From an uncultured Pseudohongiella sp. (GTDB lineage Bacteria; Pseudomonadota; Gammaproteobacteria; Pseudomonadales; Pseudohongiellaceae): a stretch of 64,000 bases of DNA. The notes under the pieces were generated by a model, which saw only the letters and a program-made list of their open reading frames with translations, made no database searches and was not told where the DNA came from. The number at the start of each line of letters is the position of its first letter. Position 1 is the first letter of the stretch. Made by a program: the position numbers and the translations under genes. The stretch is from contig OX638341.1 of NCBI GenBank assembly GCA_951812965.1, forward strand, positions 974,438-1,038,437, in the 5' to 3' direction. Of this stretch, positions 44,152-53,751 are shown one piece after another.

Positions 44152-45381
44152 TTAATTACTCGTTGCCGCGGACGGCAGTGCGGCCCGTTCAGCGGCATAA
44201 AGGTCAGCCAGAATCTCGCGCCACTGTTCGTACTGTTCCTGCACGGTGCCGGTCAGGGTAATGGTCTTGTCTTCAAGACCGATGACCCTCGGCGCCACTT
44301 CGCCTTCCAGCGAAGTGCCCATCTCTTCCAGCGCCTGCATGTGGATTCTGGCTTCGGCCTGCTTGTCGAACCCGCTCTTGATCAGATACGCGCCGGCGCC
44401 GACGCTCGCCGCGCCGCCGACCTGGGTCACATAGTCGCCGCCGTTGGCGGCGGCGGCCAGTCCGCCGAGCACCACCGCGGTGCCGATAATGAAGCGCCGC
44501 CTCGCGTTGTCTTCGAGTTCGCGCAAGGCCAGGGTTTCGTGATAGCTCTGCTCGCGCCAGGAATCGTACGGTTCGCGCATTTCGCGGGAGAAACCAGAAT
44601 AATATTCCTGCACGGTGTCGAGAAACATGTAGTCGCGCTCCCGAATCTCGCGGATCCGGCGCAACGAGGGGTCGGATTCCGCCGGCAAGGCGGTGAGCAT
44701 GTAGCTGCCTTCCCCATCCGTATTAAGATAATCCGCGAATGCGTCGGGAGAGAAGCGCTGGGCGAAGCGCATTTCGGAAATCGCCCTGATTTCGGCGATG
44801 CGTTGATCGGTCATGTTTGCCTTGCGCCAGTCAAGCAGATCGTTGACGATGGAGTTGTAAAGTACCTGAAACGGGTCGTTCTGCGCCCGCTGCCCGGGTT
44901 CGTAGCTGAACTGGCTGATGGCCTCACGATACTCCCTGGTATACCAATGGCGGCCGGTCGCGTCGCTGACCTCTACCCGCATCGCCATGCTTTCGCCGGT
45001 CGATTGCAGGACCGTGCCCTCGACGAGGATGTCCATCGGGCTCGCATCGTTGGGCATCACGTAAACGATGCCCCAGTTGCCGGAACGGATCAGCGTTTCG
45101 GCAAGCATGAAGGGGGCGTAACGGGATTCCGCCAGCCTGATCTGGTGGTTGGTGGTTTCCTCTTCGTCGCTTTCGATCTCGTCAAGCCCGGGATCGAACA
45201 CCGCCACGCCGACGTCCATCAGAAATTCTTCCGGAATGGCTTCCGTGTCGGTGACGACCGGTTCATAGGTCGTTGTCCGTACCGTATGGGTGGCGCAGCC
45301 GCCGGCAACGAGCGCCACGAGGCCCAAAAACATAAATCGGCCCGTACATCGCCCAACAAATTGTGAAAATGTCGTTTTCAT
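44152..45381 (-). CDS. Large lipoprotein of unknown function, 409 aa
   Basis: Signal peptide with GGC (FLGLVALVAGGCATHTVRT), so probably lipidated. A beta-rich first half (FLMDVGVAVFDPGLDEIESDEEETTNHQIRLAESRYAPFMLAETLIRSGNWGIVYVMPND) carries features of lipoproteins that report or assist envelope assembly. A helical middle follows, then a glycine-zipper segment RRRFIIGTAVVLGGLAAAANGGDYVTQVGGAASVGAGAYLI (about 295-335) that could enter or line a membrane, and a final block GLEDKTITLTGTVQEQYEQWREILADLY. Family not recognised. It sits in the leftward operon between the Ser/Pro-rich lipoprotein (22 bases) and the TPR gene (79 bases). Confidence 0.82.
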   Translation of the reverse strand: MKTTFSQFVGRCTGRFMFLGLVALVAGGCATHTVRTTTYEPVVTDTEAIPEEFLMDVGVAVFDPGLDEIESDEEETTNHQIRLAESRYAPFMLAETLIRSGNWGIVYVMPNDASPMDILVEGTVLQSTGESMAMRVEVSDATGRHWYTREYREAISQFSYEPGQRAQNDPFQVLYNSIVNDLLDWRKANMTDQRIAEIRAISEMRFAQRFSPDAFADYLNTDGEGSYMLTALPAESDPSLRRIREIRERDYMFLDTVQEYYSGFSREMREPYDSWREQSYHETLALRELEDNARRRFIIGTAVVLGGLAAAANGGDYVTQVGGAASVGAGAYLIKSGFDKQAEARIHMQALEEMGTSLEGEVAPRVIGLEDKTITLTGTVQEQYEQWREILADLYAAERAALPSAATSN

Positions 45382-45403
45382 AGGTCCTTACCTTAGCTTT
45401 ACC

Positions 45404-46621
45404 CTACTGGTCGACAGCTATACCTGTGTAATTTCTGTATTCGTCCCAGAGCGCTTCGCGCAACTCCGGGTCGGTTTCGGTCATTGCAGCTTCGCGCAAC
45501 TGCCGCGCCACCACGTCATCGTCCCTGCCGCTCGGAATATCCTCCGGTGGCGGGAAAGTCTCCTGCTGGTTGCCGCCGCCCGGTGGGCCGCCTGGCCTGC
45601 CGGGGGCGCCGGCGATATCGGCGCCGCCGGGCCCATTGGGCAATCCTCCGGGCATGGCGCCGCCGGGCTGCTGCGAGCCGCCCTGGCCACCGCCTGCTCG
45701 GGATTCATCGCCACCGGCGCCGCTGTTGCCCGCGCGGTTCGCCGCGCCCCGGGCGTCGGCCTGCTCCTGGCGAAGAATCTCGTCGTACACCTCGTAGGTG
45801 CGGCTTAATTGTCCATCGAGTATGGCCGCTCTTTCCGCCGCCGTCATTGCGCCGCCGGGCTGACCGGTTCCCTGACTGCCCTGGAATACGCCCCCGCTGG
45901 GCAAGGTGTCAAGCGAGTAGTCGCCGCCGCCGGGCGCGCCCGGAAGACCGCCGGCGCCGGCTGAAGCGGCGTCGCTGCCGTCAGCTCCGCCTCCCGCATC
46001 ACCGGGCGTATTGCCGCCATCGGCCAATTCGCCGGCGTCGCCGGTTGATGTGTCTCTTCCGTCAGCGCCGCCCCCTGGCGGTTCAGCTCCAGGCTGCACG
46101 CCGTCCTGTCCTGAAGGCGGCATACCCTCGTCCGTGCTGCCCGGATCACCGGGGCTGGACGGGGATGGCGTGCCCGGCAGACCGGGCGGATTGGACAAGG
46201 TCGGCAGCCCCGGCGACGAAGGCATTCCGCCGGGGCTGGATTGCGCCGGCGTCGAGGGCGACCCGCTCTGACCGGGCTGGGAAGGCGATGAAGGCATGCC
46301 CGCGGGATTCGACTGCGACGGGGACGAAGGCGACCCGCTTGAACTCGGTGAACTCGGTGAACTCGGCGAACTCTGCGAGGGCGTCGATGGTGAACTGCTC
46401 GGCATGCTCTGACTGGGCGAAGACGGAGACTGCGGTCCCTGCGACCCACTCGGTTGCGATGGAGTCGGAAAACTGCTGGTGCTCGCCGAAGTCGATTGGG
46501 ATTGGGACTGGGATTGCTGCGAACTTTGCTGTTGCGTCTCACAGGCGGCCAGACCCGCGATCAGACCGCAGGCCAGCATGAGCCGCATAAGGGAAGCGGA
46601 CCTGATGATGAAACCTTGCAT
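45404..46621 (-). CDS. Ser/Pro/Gly-rich low-complexity lipoprotein
   Basis: 405 residues from ATG 46621. The signal peptide ends in a canonical lipobox LAAC (LMLACGLIAGLAACETQQQ). About 140 residues of SQSQSTS / PSQPSGSQGPQSPSSPSQS-type sequence and about 90 of Gly/Asp-rich sequence follow, then two short ordered segments: AAERAAILDGQLSRTYEVYDEILRQEQADARG and DDDVVARQLREAAMTETDPELREALWDEYRNYTGIAVDQ. The low-complexity part probably acts as a flexible tether spanning the periplasm or crossing the peptidoglycan, with the C-terminal helices as the docking part (inference). It belongs to the same leftward operon. Confidence 0.82.
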   Translation of the reverse strand: MQGFIIRSASLMRLMLACGLIAGLAACETQQQSSQQSQSQSQSTSASTSSFPTPSQPSGSQGPQSPSSPSQSMPSSSPSTPSQSSPSSPSSPSSSGSPSSPSQSNPAGMPSSPSQPGQSGSPSTPAQSSPGGMPSSPGLPTLSNPPGLPGTPSPSSPGDPGSTDEGMPPSGQDGVQPGAEPPGGGADGRDTSTGDAGELADGGNTPGDAGGGADGSDAASAGAGGLPGAPGGGDYSLDTLPSGGVFQGSQGTGQPGGAMTAAERAAILDGQLSRTYEVYDEILRQEQADARGAANRAGNSGAGGDESRAGGGQGGSQQPGGAMPGGLPNGPGGADIAGAPGRPGGPPGGGNQQETFPPPEDIPSGRDDDVVARQLREAAMTETDPELREALWDEYRNYTGIAVDQ

Positions 46622-46700
46622 ATGCCAGTCCTCGCCGGTTAACGCATTCAAGAGTCGTTTACCTTGATATGTTAACCCCGCTTAACTAAAGCTTAACATT

Positions 46701-48116
46701 TCAGTACCAGTATCTGTACCTGAACCGGTTCCCATCCGCACGTGCGGTGTCGCCGTCGACCAGCACGGGGCGGAACAGGGAATCGCGGACGTTGCGCCGG
46801 ACCCAGCCATGTTGCGAATCGGTCACCGGCGCCATTGCGCTGACAGTTTCTACATTTCGCACTTCACCCCATCGCGTGACGTCGAATTCCAGATCGACGA
46901 AATCGTAGTCGACTTCTTCGGCATCTCCCATGAAACTCATGTTTTCAATCATCCATTCGCTATTGTCGAACGCGAATACGGGTATTTCACGTACTTGCCC
47001 GAACAATTGCCGTCGCAATTCATCGGCATTCTCTTCTTCCGCCAGCACTTGCCAGGCCTCCCGGTACATGTCTCTGGCCGCCGTGCGCCGGCTGAACAGC
47101 AAATACCAGTCTGCTACCTGGGCGGTGGCTTCGGCCAGTTGTTCGGCTTCGCTATCGCGCTCCAGATAGTATTGCCTGATAGCGAGCAGGGCGTCTTCGC
47201 CTGAGCGAAAACCGGTCGGAACGATCGGGAAATGCCAATACAGCATATCCCGCAATGTTTCCTGGGGCGCCCTGAACTGGGCCCGGGCCAATTCCCGCAA
47301 CAGGTCCTGATTGCGGGCCACGAGGTAGGCGGTCCGCGCCACGCCCCGCAGGTACTCCAGATAGCGCTCATCCTCCGGGCCGAAATGGACTTCGACCATG
47401 CGAGCGGCCGCCTTGAACAGCATCTGCGCCGAACTCAGCCGCATCGCCAGCGATTCGCCCTGCTGGAGCGTAAACGCGCGGGTATGCCAATTCGCGAAAT
47501 CGCCCAGAGCCGGGATCAGTCGAGGATCATAGTTGCCGTAGAACTTCTGCTGGATATAGAAAAGATAATTCTGATAGACATCGACCTGGGTCCAATCTCC
47601 CATCGAGACGTAACTGTCGATCATCTGTTCCACCAGCGGCGCCTGTTCGATGGTATGCAGACCGGAGTTTATGCGTTGTACATGGATCGCCCGTTCGTGG
47701 GTTTCGATCGCGGCAAGATAATCGCCTTGACGATGTTGCAGCGAACCCAGCGAGCTCAATTGCTCCACCAGGCTGTTGTCCCAGGCCCCGGACAGGATTT
47801 CCGAATCGGCGATGGCTTCGTTGAAACGCTGTATGTTCTGCATTCTTTCCTCGAACTCGTGGTCGAGTTCGGGGCTTTGGGGAGTTTCCGGCGGCGGCAA
47901 CTCGAAATCGGTTGCCTCCGAGACCGGCACCGCGGGTTCCAGGTAAAGCACCGAGTACCGGGTTTCGGTTTCCTGCTCCACGCCCTCACCCGCTTCCTGG
48001 GCCATGGTGGTTGCCGCGCTCAGCCACAAAACGGCCGGAACGGCAAAATAGCTTGCCGTCCGAAATCGGGATGCGTTCCGTTCGCTGTGTTTCATGATGC
48101 GGAATCTGTACTGCAT
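46701..48116 (-). CDS. Periplasmic helical-repeat protein with TonB-C-like end
   Basis: 471 residues (ATG 48116; ATG 48095, MKHSERN, is possible). Signal peptide (ASYFAVPAVLWLSAATTMA). The middle is helical repeat, TPR-like: SLVEQLSSLGSLQHRQGDYLAAIETHERAIHVQRINSGLHTIEQAPLVEQMIDSYVSMGDW. The last about 75 residues read VDYDFVDLEFDVTRWGEVRNVETVSAMAP, VRRNVRDSLFRPVLVDGDTARADGNRFRYRYWY, which follows the TonB C-terminal pattern (vdvrFtVdrdGrvrdv ... l...rFrPa.vdG..v...vrfryr). It is unusual in having a cleavable signal instead of an N-terminal TonB membrane helix. First gene of the leftward VWA/channel locus, 79 bases before the next. Confidence 0.82.
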   Translation of the reverse strand: MQYRFRIMKHSERNASRFRTASYFAVPAVLWLSAATTMAQEAGEGVEQETETRYSVLYLEPAVPVSEATDFELPPPETPQSPELDHEFEERMQNIQRFNEAIADSEILSGAWDNSLVEQLSSLGSLQHRQGDYLAAIETHERAIHVQRINSGLHTIEQAPLVEQMIDSYVSMGDWTQVDVYQNYLFYIQQKFYGNYDPRLIPALGDFANWHTRAFTLQQGESLAMRLSSAQMLFKAAARMVEVHFGPEDERYLEYLRGVARTAYLVARNQDLLRELARAQFRAPQETLRDMLYWHFPIVPTGFRSGEDALLAIRQYYLERDSEAEQLAEATAQVADWYLLFSRRTAARDMYREAWQVLAEEENADELRRQLFGQVREIPVFAFDNSEWMIENMSFMGDAEEVDYDFVDLEFDVTRWGEVRNVETVSAMAPVTDSQHGWVRRNVRDSLFRPVLVDGDTARADGNRFRYRYWY

Positions 48117-48192
48117 GAAAGAGATTCCAAGAGATGTTCAAGGTTATAACACCCGGCGTTATTGCCCGCAATACGGTGTGCAGGATCAACAT

Positions 48193-48269
48193 GTAGGGGC
48201 GAGGCATGCCTCGCCCGTCAGTTGTACGATTTCGGGGCTGTTTGCGGGCGAGGCATGCCTCGCCCCTAC
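48193..48269. repeat. REPIN-like inverted doublet
   Basis: GTAGGGGCGAGGCATGCCTC... at the left and ...GAGGCATGCCTCGCCCCTAC at the right enclose the spacer GTCAGTTGTACGATTTCGGG GCTGTTTGC, related to the spacer at 19.6 kb (GTTGCACGGTTTCGGGG). It lies in the 259-base divergent region between the TonB-C-like gene and the PQQ dehydrogenase. The remainder of 48117-48375 holds no gene. Confidence 0.9.
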
Positions 48270-48375
48270 CGTCTCACATGTATTTGAACCTGCACATACG
48301 GGCGGCTCTGGACCAGCGATTCTCTACCGGGTATCGTTGGCGACTTTGTTGTTGCCGAAGTCGGGAGAATTTCAG

Positions 48376-50319
48376 ATGACAAGCACCACCAGACCCCTGC
48401 TCGCCATTCTCGCAGCTATCGCTACGCTCGCCCACGGTCCGTCGGCAATCGGACAGTCCGGCACCAGTGTAGATGAGGGCGACTGGCCGTTTTACCACGG
48501 CGGCGAGTTTTCCCAGCGGTACTCGCCGCTGGAACAGATCAATGCCGACAATGTCCAGGAGCTGGAGATCGCCTGGCGTTTTTCCACGCAAGGCATAGGG
48601 CCGGACCCTGTTTACAACAATCCCGCCACGCCGCTGGAAATCGACGGAATTCTTTATACCAATGTCGGCAGCACCCGGAACGTTGTGGCCCTCGACGCCA
48701 CTTCCGGCCAGATTCTCTGGATTTACCGGTATCAGGAGGGTGATCGATTCGACGAGGCGCCCCGCAAGGGCTCCGGCCGCGGAGTCGCGTACTGGACCGA
48801 TGGCGCAAAGAAGAGAGTGATCGATGTCAGTCCCGGCTATCACATGGTTTCCCTGGATGCCGACACCGGTATTCCGGACCCCGAGTTCGGCGAAAACGGC
48901 ACCGTGGATCTGATGGTCGGTGTGCGCAACGGCGACGACCCGCGTTTCCCCTACCCGGATATCGGCCTGTCCGCTCCGCCCTTCGTGATCAATGACGTGA
49001 TCGTCGTCGGCGCCGCCCACCGCACCGGCGGACGTCCCCGCGCGAAGATGAACACCAAGGGCGATATCCGCGGCTTTGACGTGCACACCGGCGAGCTTTT
49101 GTGGACCTTCCACACCATTCCGGAACGAGGCGAGGTCGGTTATGAGTCCTGGCTCGACGAAGGCGTTGAGTTTACCGGCAATTCCGGCGTCTGGGCGCCG
49201 ATGTCCGGGGACCCGGAACTCGGTCATGTCTATCTGCCCGTGGAAGACCCGACCGGCGACTATTACGGCGGCGACCGCCCGGGCGCCAACCTGTTCTCAA
49301 GCGGCATTGTGGCCCTGGACGTGCAAACCGGCGAAAGGCAGTGGCACTTCCAGTTCATTCACCATGACATCTGGGACTGGGACGTACCGGCGGCGCCGGT
49401 GCTGATTGATCTGCCCAACGGCCGGGACGTGGTCATGTCAGTGACCAAGCAGGCATTCGTCTATGCCTTCGACCGGCATACCGGCGAGCCCATCTGGCCG
49501 ATCGTGGAGCGTCCGGTGCCTTCCGGCGACGTGCCCAACGAGTGGTACGCGCCGACCCAGCCTTTTCCCACACGGCCGGCGCCCTTCGATATCCAGGGCT
49601 TTACCGAAGACAATCTGATCGATTTCACGCCCGAACTCAGGGCCCTGGCGCTCGAAGCCATTGCCGATTTTCGTCTCAGCCCGAGCTTGTATACACCGCC
49701 GTCGCTTGCCGACGCGCCCGATGGCACCCGCGGCCTGCTGAGCCTGCCCTCCTCGACCGGCGGCGCCAACTGGGAAGGCTCGGCCATCGATCCCGAAACC
49801 GGCATTCTCTATGTGCCTTCCAGAACCCAACTCCAGGTTCTGGCCTTGGCCAAGAATCCCGAATCGGATATCGACCTGAGCCAGGGCTTCGGCGTGCGCA
49901 TACCCCGAATCCAGGGCCTGGAAGTCGTCAAACCGCCTTACGGCCGGATAACCGCGATCGACATGAACAGCGGCGACCACCTGTGGTGGATTGCCAATGC
50001 CGACACTCCCGAACGCGTAGCCAATCATCCGCTGCTCGAAGGCGTGGACCTGCCGCCCACGGGAGTTCCCACCCGTGCCGGCGTGCTGCTGACCAAGACA
50101 CTGCTGTTCGTGGCCGAAGGTAACGGCAGCGCCGACGCCGGCCCCACCATGCGCGCCATCGACAAGGAAACAGGCGACATCATCGCCGAGATAGAACTGC
50201 CCGATAATCAGGTAGGTCTGCCTTTCACTTATGAGCATGAGGGCACACAGTACCTGGCCATGTTCGTAGGCGGCGGCACCCGTGGGGTGGCTGAACTGAT
50301 CGCCTATACGCTGCGCTGA
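48376..50319 (+). CDS. PQQ-dependent dehydrogenase (quinoprotein glucose dehydrogenase-like)
   Basis: 647 residues. Signal peptide (LLAILAAIATLAHGPSAIG), ATG 48376 after GGGAGA. An eight-bladed propeller: DWPFYHGGEFSQRYSPLEQINADNVQELEIAWRF (first blade), VALDATSGQILW, HDIWDWDVPAAPVLIDL, SSTGGANWEGSAIDPETGILYVPS and the closing YLAMFVGGGTRG. The HHDIWDWDxPAAP block is shared with membrane-type glucose dehydrogenase (Gcd) and related soluble quinoproteins. No heme motif is present, so electrons must pass to a separate cytochrome or the quinone pool. Substrate (sugar or alcohol) unknown; no PQQ synthesis genes are nearby. It is transcribed alone. Confidence 0.92.
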   Translation: MTSTTRPLLAILAAIATLAHGPSAIGQSGTSVDEGDWPFYHGGEFSQRYSPLEQINADNVQELEIAWRFSTQGIGPDPVYNNPATPLEIDGILYTNVGSTRNVVALDATSGQILWIYRYQEGDRFDEAPRKGSGRGVAYWTDGAKKRVIDVSPGYHMVSLDADTGIPDPEFGENGTVDLMVGVRNGDDPRFPYPDIGLSAPPFVINDVIVVGAAHRTGGRPRAKMNTKGDIRGFDVHTGELLWTFHTIPERGEVGYESWLDEGVEFTGNSGVWAPMSGDPELGHVYLPVEDPTGDYYGGDRPGANLFSSGIVALDVQTGERQWHFQFIHHDIWDWDVPAAPVLIDLPNGRDVVMSVTKQAFVYAFDRHTGEPIWPIVERPVPSGDVPNEWYAPTQPFPTRPAPFDIQGFTEDNLIDFTPELRALALEAIADFRLSPSLYTPPSLADAPDGTRGLLSLPSSTGGANWEGSAIDPETGILYVPSRTQLQVLALAKNPESDIDLSQGFGVRIPRIQGLEVVKPPYGRITAIDMNSGDHLWWIANADTPERVANHPLLEGVDLPPTGVPTRAGVLLTKTLLFVAEGNGSADAGPTMRAIDKETGDIIAEIELPDNQVGLPFTYEHEGTQYLAMFVGGGTRGVAELIAYTLR

Positions 50320-50350
50320 GGCGGGTCGCAGGAAATCTGTTTCCTCGGAA

Positions 50351-52309
50351 TCAGTCGAGGCGTTCCAGGAAAAGGTTGCCGAAGTCGTCGCGGCGGGCTT
50401 GCCAGGATTCGGCGATATATGTGGTGGAGGCGTATTCGGGCACGGTGGCCGACCCGGTTACGGCTTCTCCTGCACGTAGCAGGCGCAGTGATTCTGACTC
50501 CGATTCGTCGTCGGGAGCTTTCTTTTCCGGCGGCAGATCGAAGGCTGGACCGGAGAACCAGGCGCGCAGACGGACATTGACTGCCTCGGCTGGTGTTTCC
50601 AGCGCGTAGCCGTAGCGGCGCCGATGCAGTTCGTGGAACTGATTCAGGGTTGCAGCCCAGCCGGACCAGGGCAGGTTCAGGGTGTATGTCTGTCCGGTGT
50701 AACGCATGTCGATGCTGAATCGCGTCTGCAGGTTCGCGATATCGAGCCCTTCGCCGGTAAATTCGGCATTGGCGAGGCGCGATAATTGTTCGAACTCACG
50801 TTCGATCAAAGGCGTCGGATCGTTTTCCTCCGTGCGCTGCAAGGTGCGGGAGAACTGCCGTCCCTGGTCGGCGACGGCCATGCCGAGCGCCGACAGGACG
50901 CCGGCGTATACCGGCACAACCGCCCGGCGGATGCCAAGCGCTTCCGCGAGCGCGCAGACGTGCAGGCCGCCGGCGCCGCCGAAGCTGACGAGAAGAAATT
51001 CGGCGGGATCGAAGCCCCGGTTGACCGAAATGCGGCGAATCGCTTCGACCATGTGTTCGTCGGCGATGCTGACGATACCGCGCGCGGTGGCCTCGACATC
51101 CAGGCCGATGCTGTCCGCGAGTTCGGCAACGGCCTTGCGCGCGAGATCGATGTCGAGTTCGAGACCGCCGGCCAGCGGCGCCCCCGCCGGCAGCCGGCCA
51201 AGCAGCAGGTTGGCGTCGGTAACGGTCGGCCGGGTTCCGCCCTTGCCGTAACAGACCGGGCCCGGGTCCGCACCCGCCGACTCCGGCCCGACCTGCAACA
51301 TACCGCCGCTGTCGACGTAGGCGATGGAGCCGCCTCCGGCGCCGATGGTATGCATGTCCACCATGGGTACGGAGACGGGAAATTCACCGAGCCGGCCCTC
51401 GCTGGTGATGCTGATGGGTCCGTCGAGCAAGGCGACATCGGTGGAAGTGCCGCCAATATCGAAACTGATCAGTTTGTGCCGGCCGATCTGGCGGCCGAGA
51501 TACGCAACTGCCGCCAGCCCTCCCGCGGGACCGGAAAGCAGCAGGTTCACCGCGGAGTCCGCCGCCTTGCCGGCGCTGATGGTTTCGCCGCTCGATTGCA
51601 TGACCTGCAACGAGGAACTCGCCGGTAAATGGGCCAGACCCGCTTGCAGGCGGCGCAGATAGCCGCTGACCACCGGCCCCAGAAAGGCGTTCAGCCAGGT
51701 CGCCATGCCGCGCTCGTATTCCTTGTATTCCGGCAACACCCGCGAGGAGCGGGAAATGAAGACCCCGGGCAGAGATTCGCGCAACGCCTTCTCAATTGTC
51801 TCCTCGTGGCTCGGGTCGAGAAAGGAGAACAGCAGGTTGATCGCCACCGATTCCGCTTTCAGTTCGCGCAACTTCGCGGTCAATACAGTCAGGTCGTCCG
51901 CTGTCAGCGGGTCGATGGTCGCTCCGTCAGCGCCGACCCTGCCGCCGGTTTCCAGGCAAAGTTCTTCTTCCACCGGCGGCGGCGACGGCTCGAATTCGAG
52001 TGCGTACAAATGGGGACGAGTCTGCCGGGCAAGGGTGAGCAGATCGCCGAATCCGCGGTTGGTCACGAAGGCGGTACGGGCGCCTTTTCTCTGCAACAGC
52101 GCATTGGTCGCAACGGTGCTGCCATGCACGATCTGCAGGGCTTCGCCGCCAGGACTCAGCGCCGCGAGCCCTTCAAGCACCGCGAGTTCCGGAGAACGAG
52201 GAGTCGAGGGAATCTTGTAGACGGTCAGTTCAAGCTCGCCCGCGGCCGTTGGCCGTACGCAGAGGAAGTCCGTGAACGTGCCTCCGACGTCGACGCCAAT
52301 CCGAAGCAT
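50351..52309 (-). CDS. Hydantoinase/oxoprolinase A-type protein (HyuA)
   Basis: 652 residues, cytoplasmic, ATP-dependent opening of hydantoin- or oxoproline-like rings (ASKHA fold). ATG 52309 (MLRIGVDVGGTFTDFLCV) follows GAGGAAG. The phosphate-1 site is VDVGGTFTDF; other blocks are IVHGSTVATNALLQRKGARTAFVTNRGFGDLL, MQSSGETISAGKAADSAVNLLLSGPAGGLAA, ISFDIGGTSTDVALLDG, DMHTIGAGGGSIAYVD and ESAGADPGPVCYGKGGTRPTVTDANLLLGRL. These enzymes usually have a HyuB partner; none is next to it here (a divergent mutM precedes it and the PQQ gene is convergent with it). Confidence 0.92.
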   Translation of the reverse strand: MLRIGVDVGGTFTDFLCVRPTAAGELELTVYKIPSTPRSPELAVLEGLAALSPGGEALQIVHGSTVATNALLQRKGARTAFVTNRGFGDLLTLARQTRPHLYALEFEPSPPPVEEELCLETGGRVGADGATIDPLTADDLTVLTAKLRELKAESVAINLLFSFLDPSHEETIEKALRESLPGVFISRSSRVLPEYKEYERGMATWLNAFLGPVVSGYLRRLQAGLAHLPASSSLQVMQSSGETISAGKAADSAVNLLLSGPAGGLAAVAYLGRQIGRHKLISFDIGGTSTDVALLDGPISITSEGRLGEFPVSVPMVDMHTIGAGGGSIAYVDSGGMLQVGPESAGADPGPVCYGKGGTRPTVTDANLLLGRLPAGAPLAGGLELDIDLARKAVAELADSIGLDVEATARGIVSIADEHMVEAIRRISVNRGFDPAEFLLVSFGGAGGLHVCALAEALGIRRAVVPVYAGVLSALGMAVADQGRQFSRTLQRTEENDPTPLIEREFEQLSRLANAEFTGEGLDIANLQTRFSIDMRYTGQTYTLNLPWSGWAATLNQFHELHRRRYGYALETPAEAVNVRLRAWFSGPAFDLPPEKKAPDDESESESLRLLRAGEAVTGSATVPEYASTTYIAESWQARRDDFGNLFLERLD

Positions 52310-52412
52310 CGAAACTTCCTCAGTCATGATTGGGAACCAGCGTCCTGTACTTTGCGGCGAGGCCACATTATAACTGTCGCTCCTCGCTTGAACATGGCAG
52401 CAGGAGGCACGA

Positions 52413-53746
<1,334 letters not shown>

Positions 53747-53751
53747 TCATG

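Noticed and set aside
48094..48375. 94-residue extension of the PQQ dehydrogenase
   Set aside because: It reads through the REPIN-like doublet (VGARHASP, GEACLAP); the signal peptide and Shine-Dalgarno place the start at 48376.
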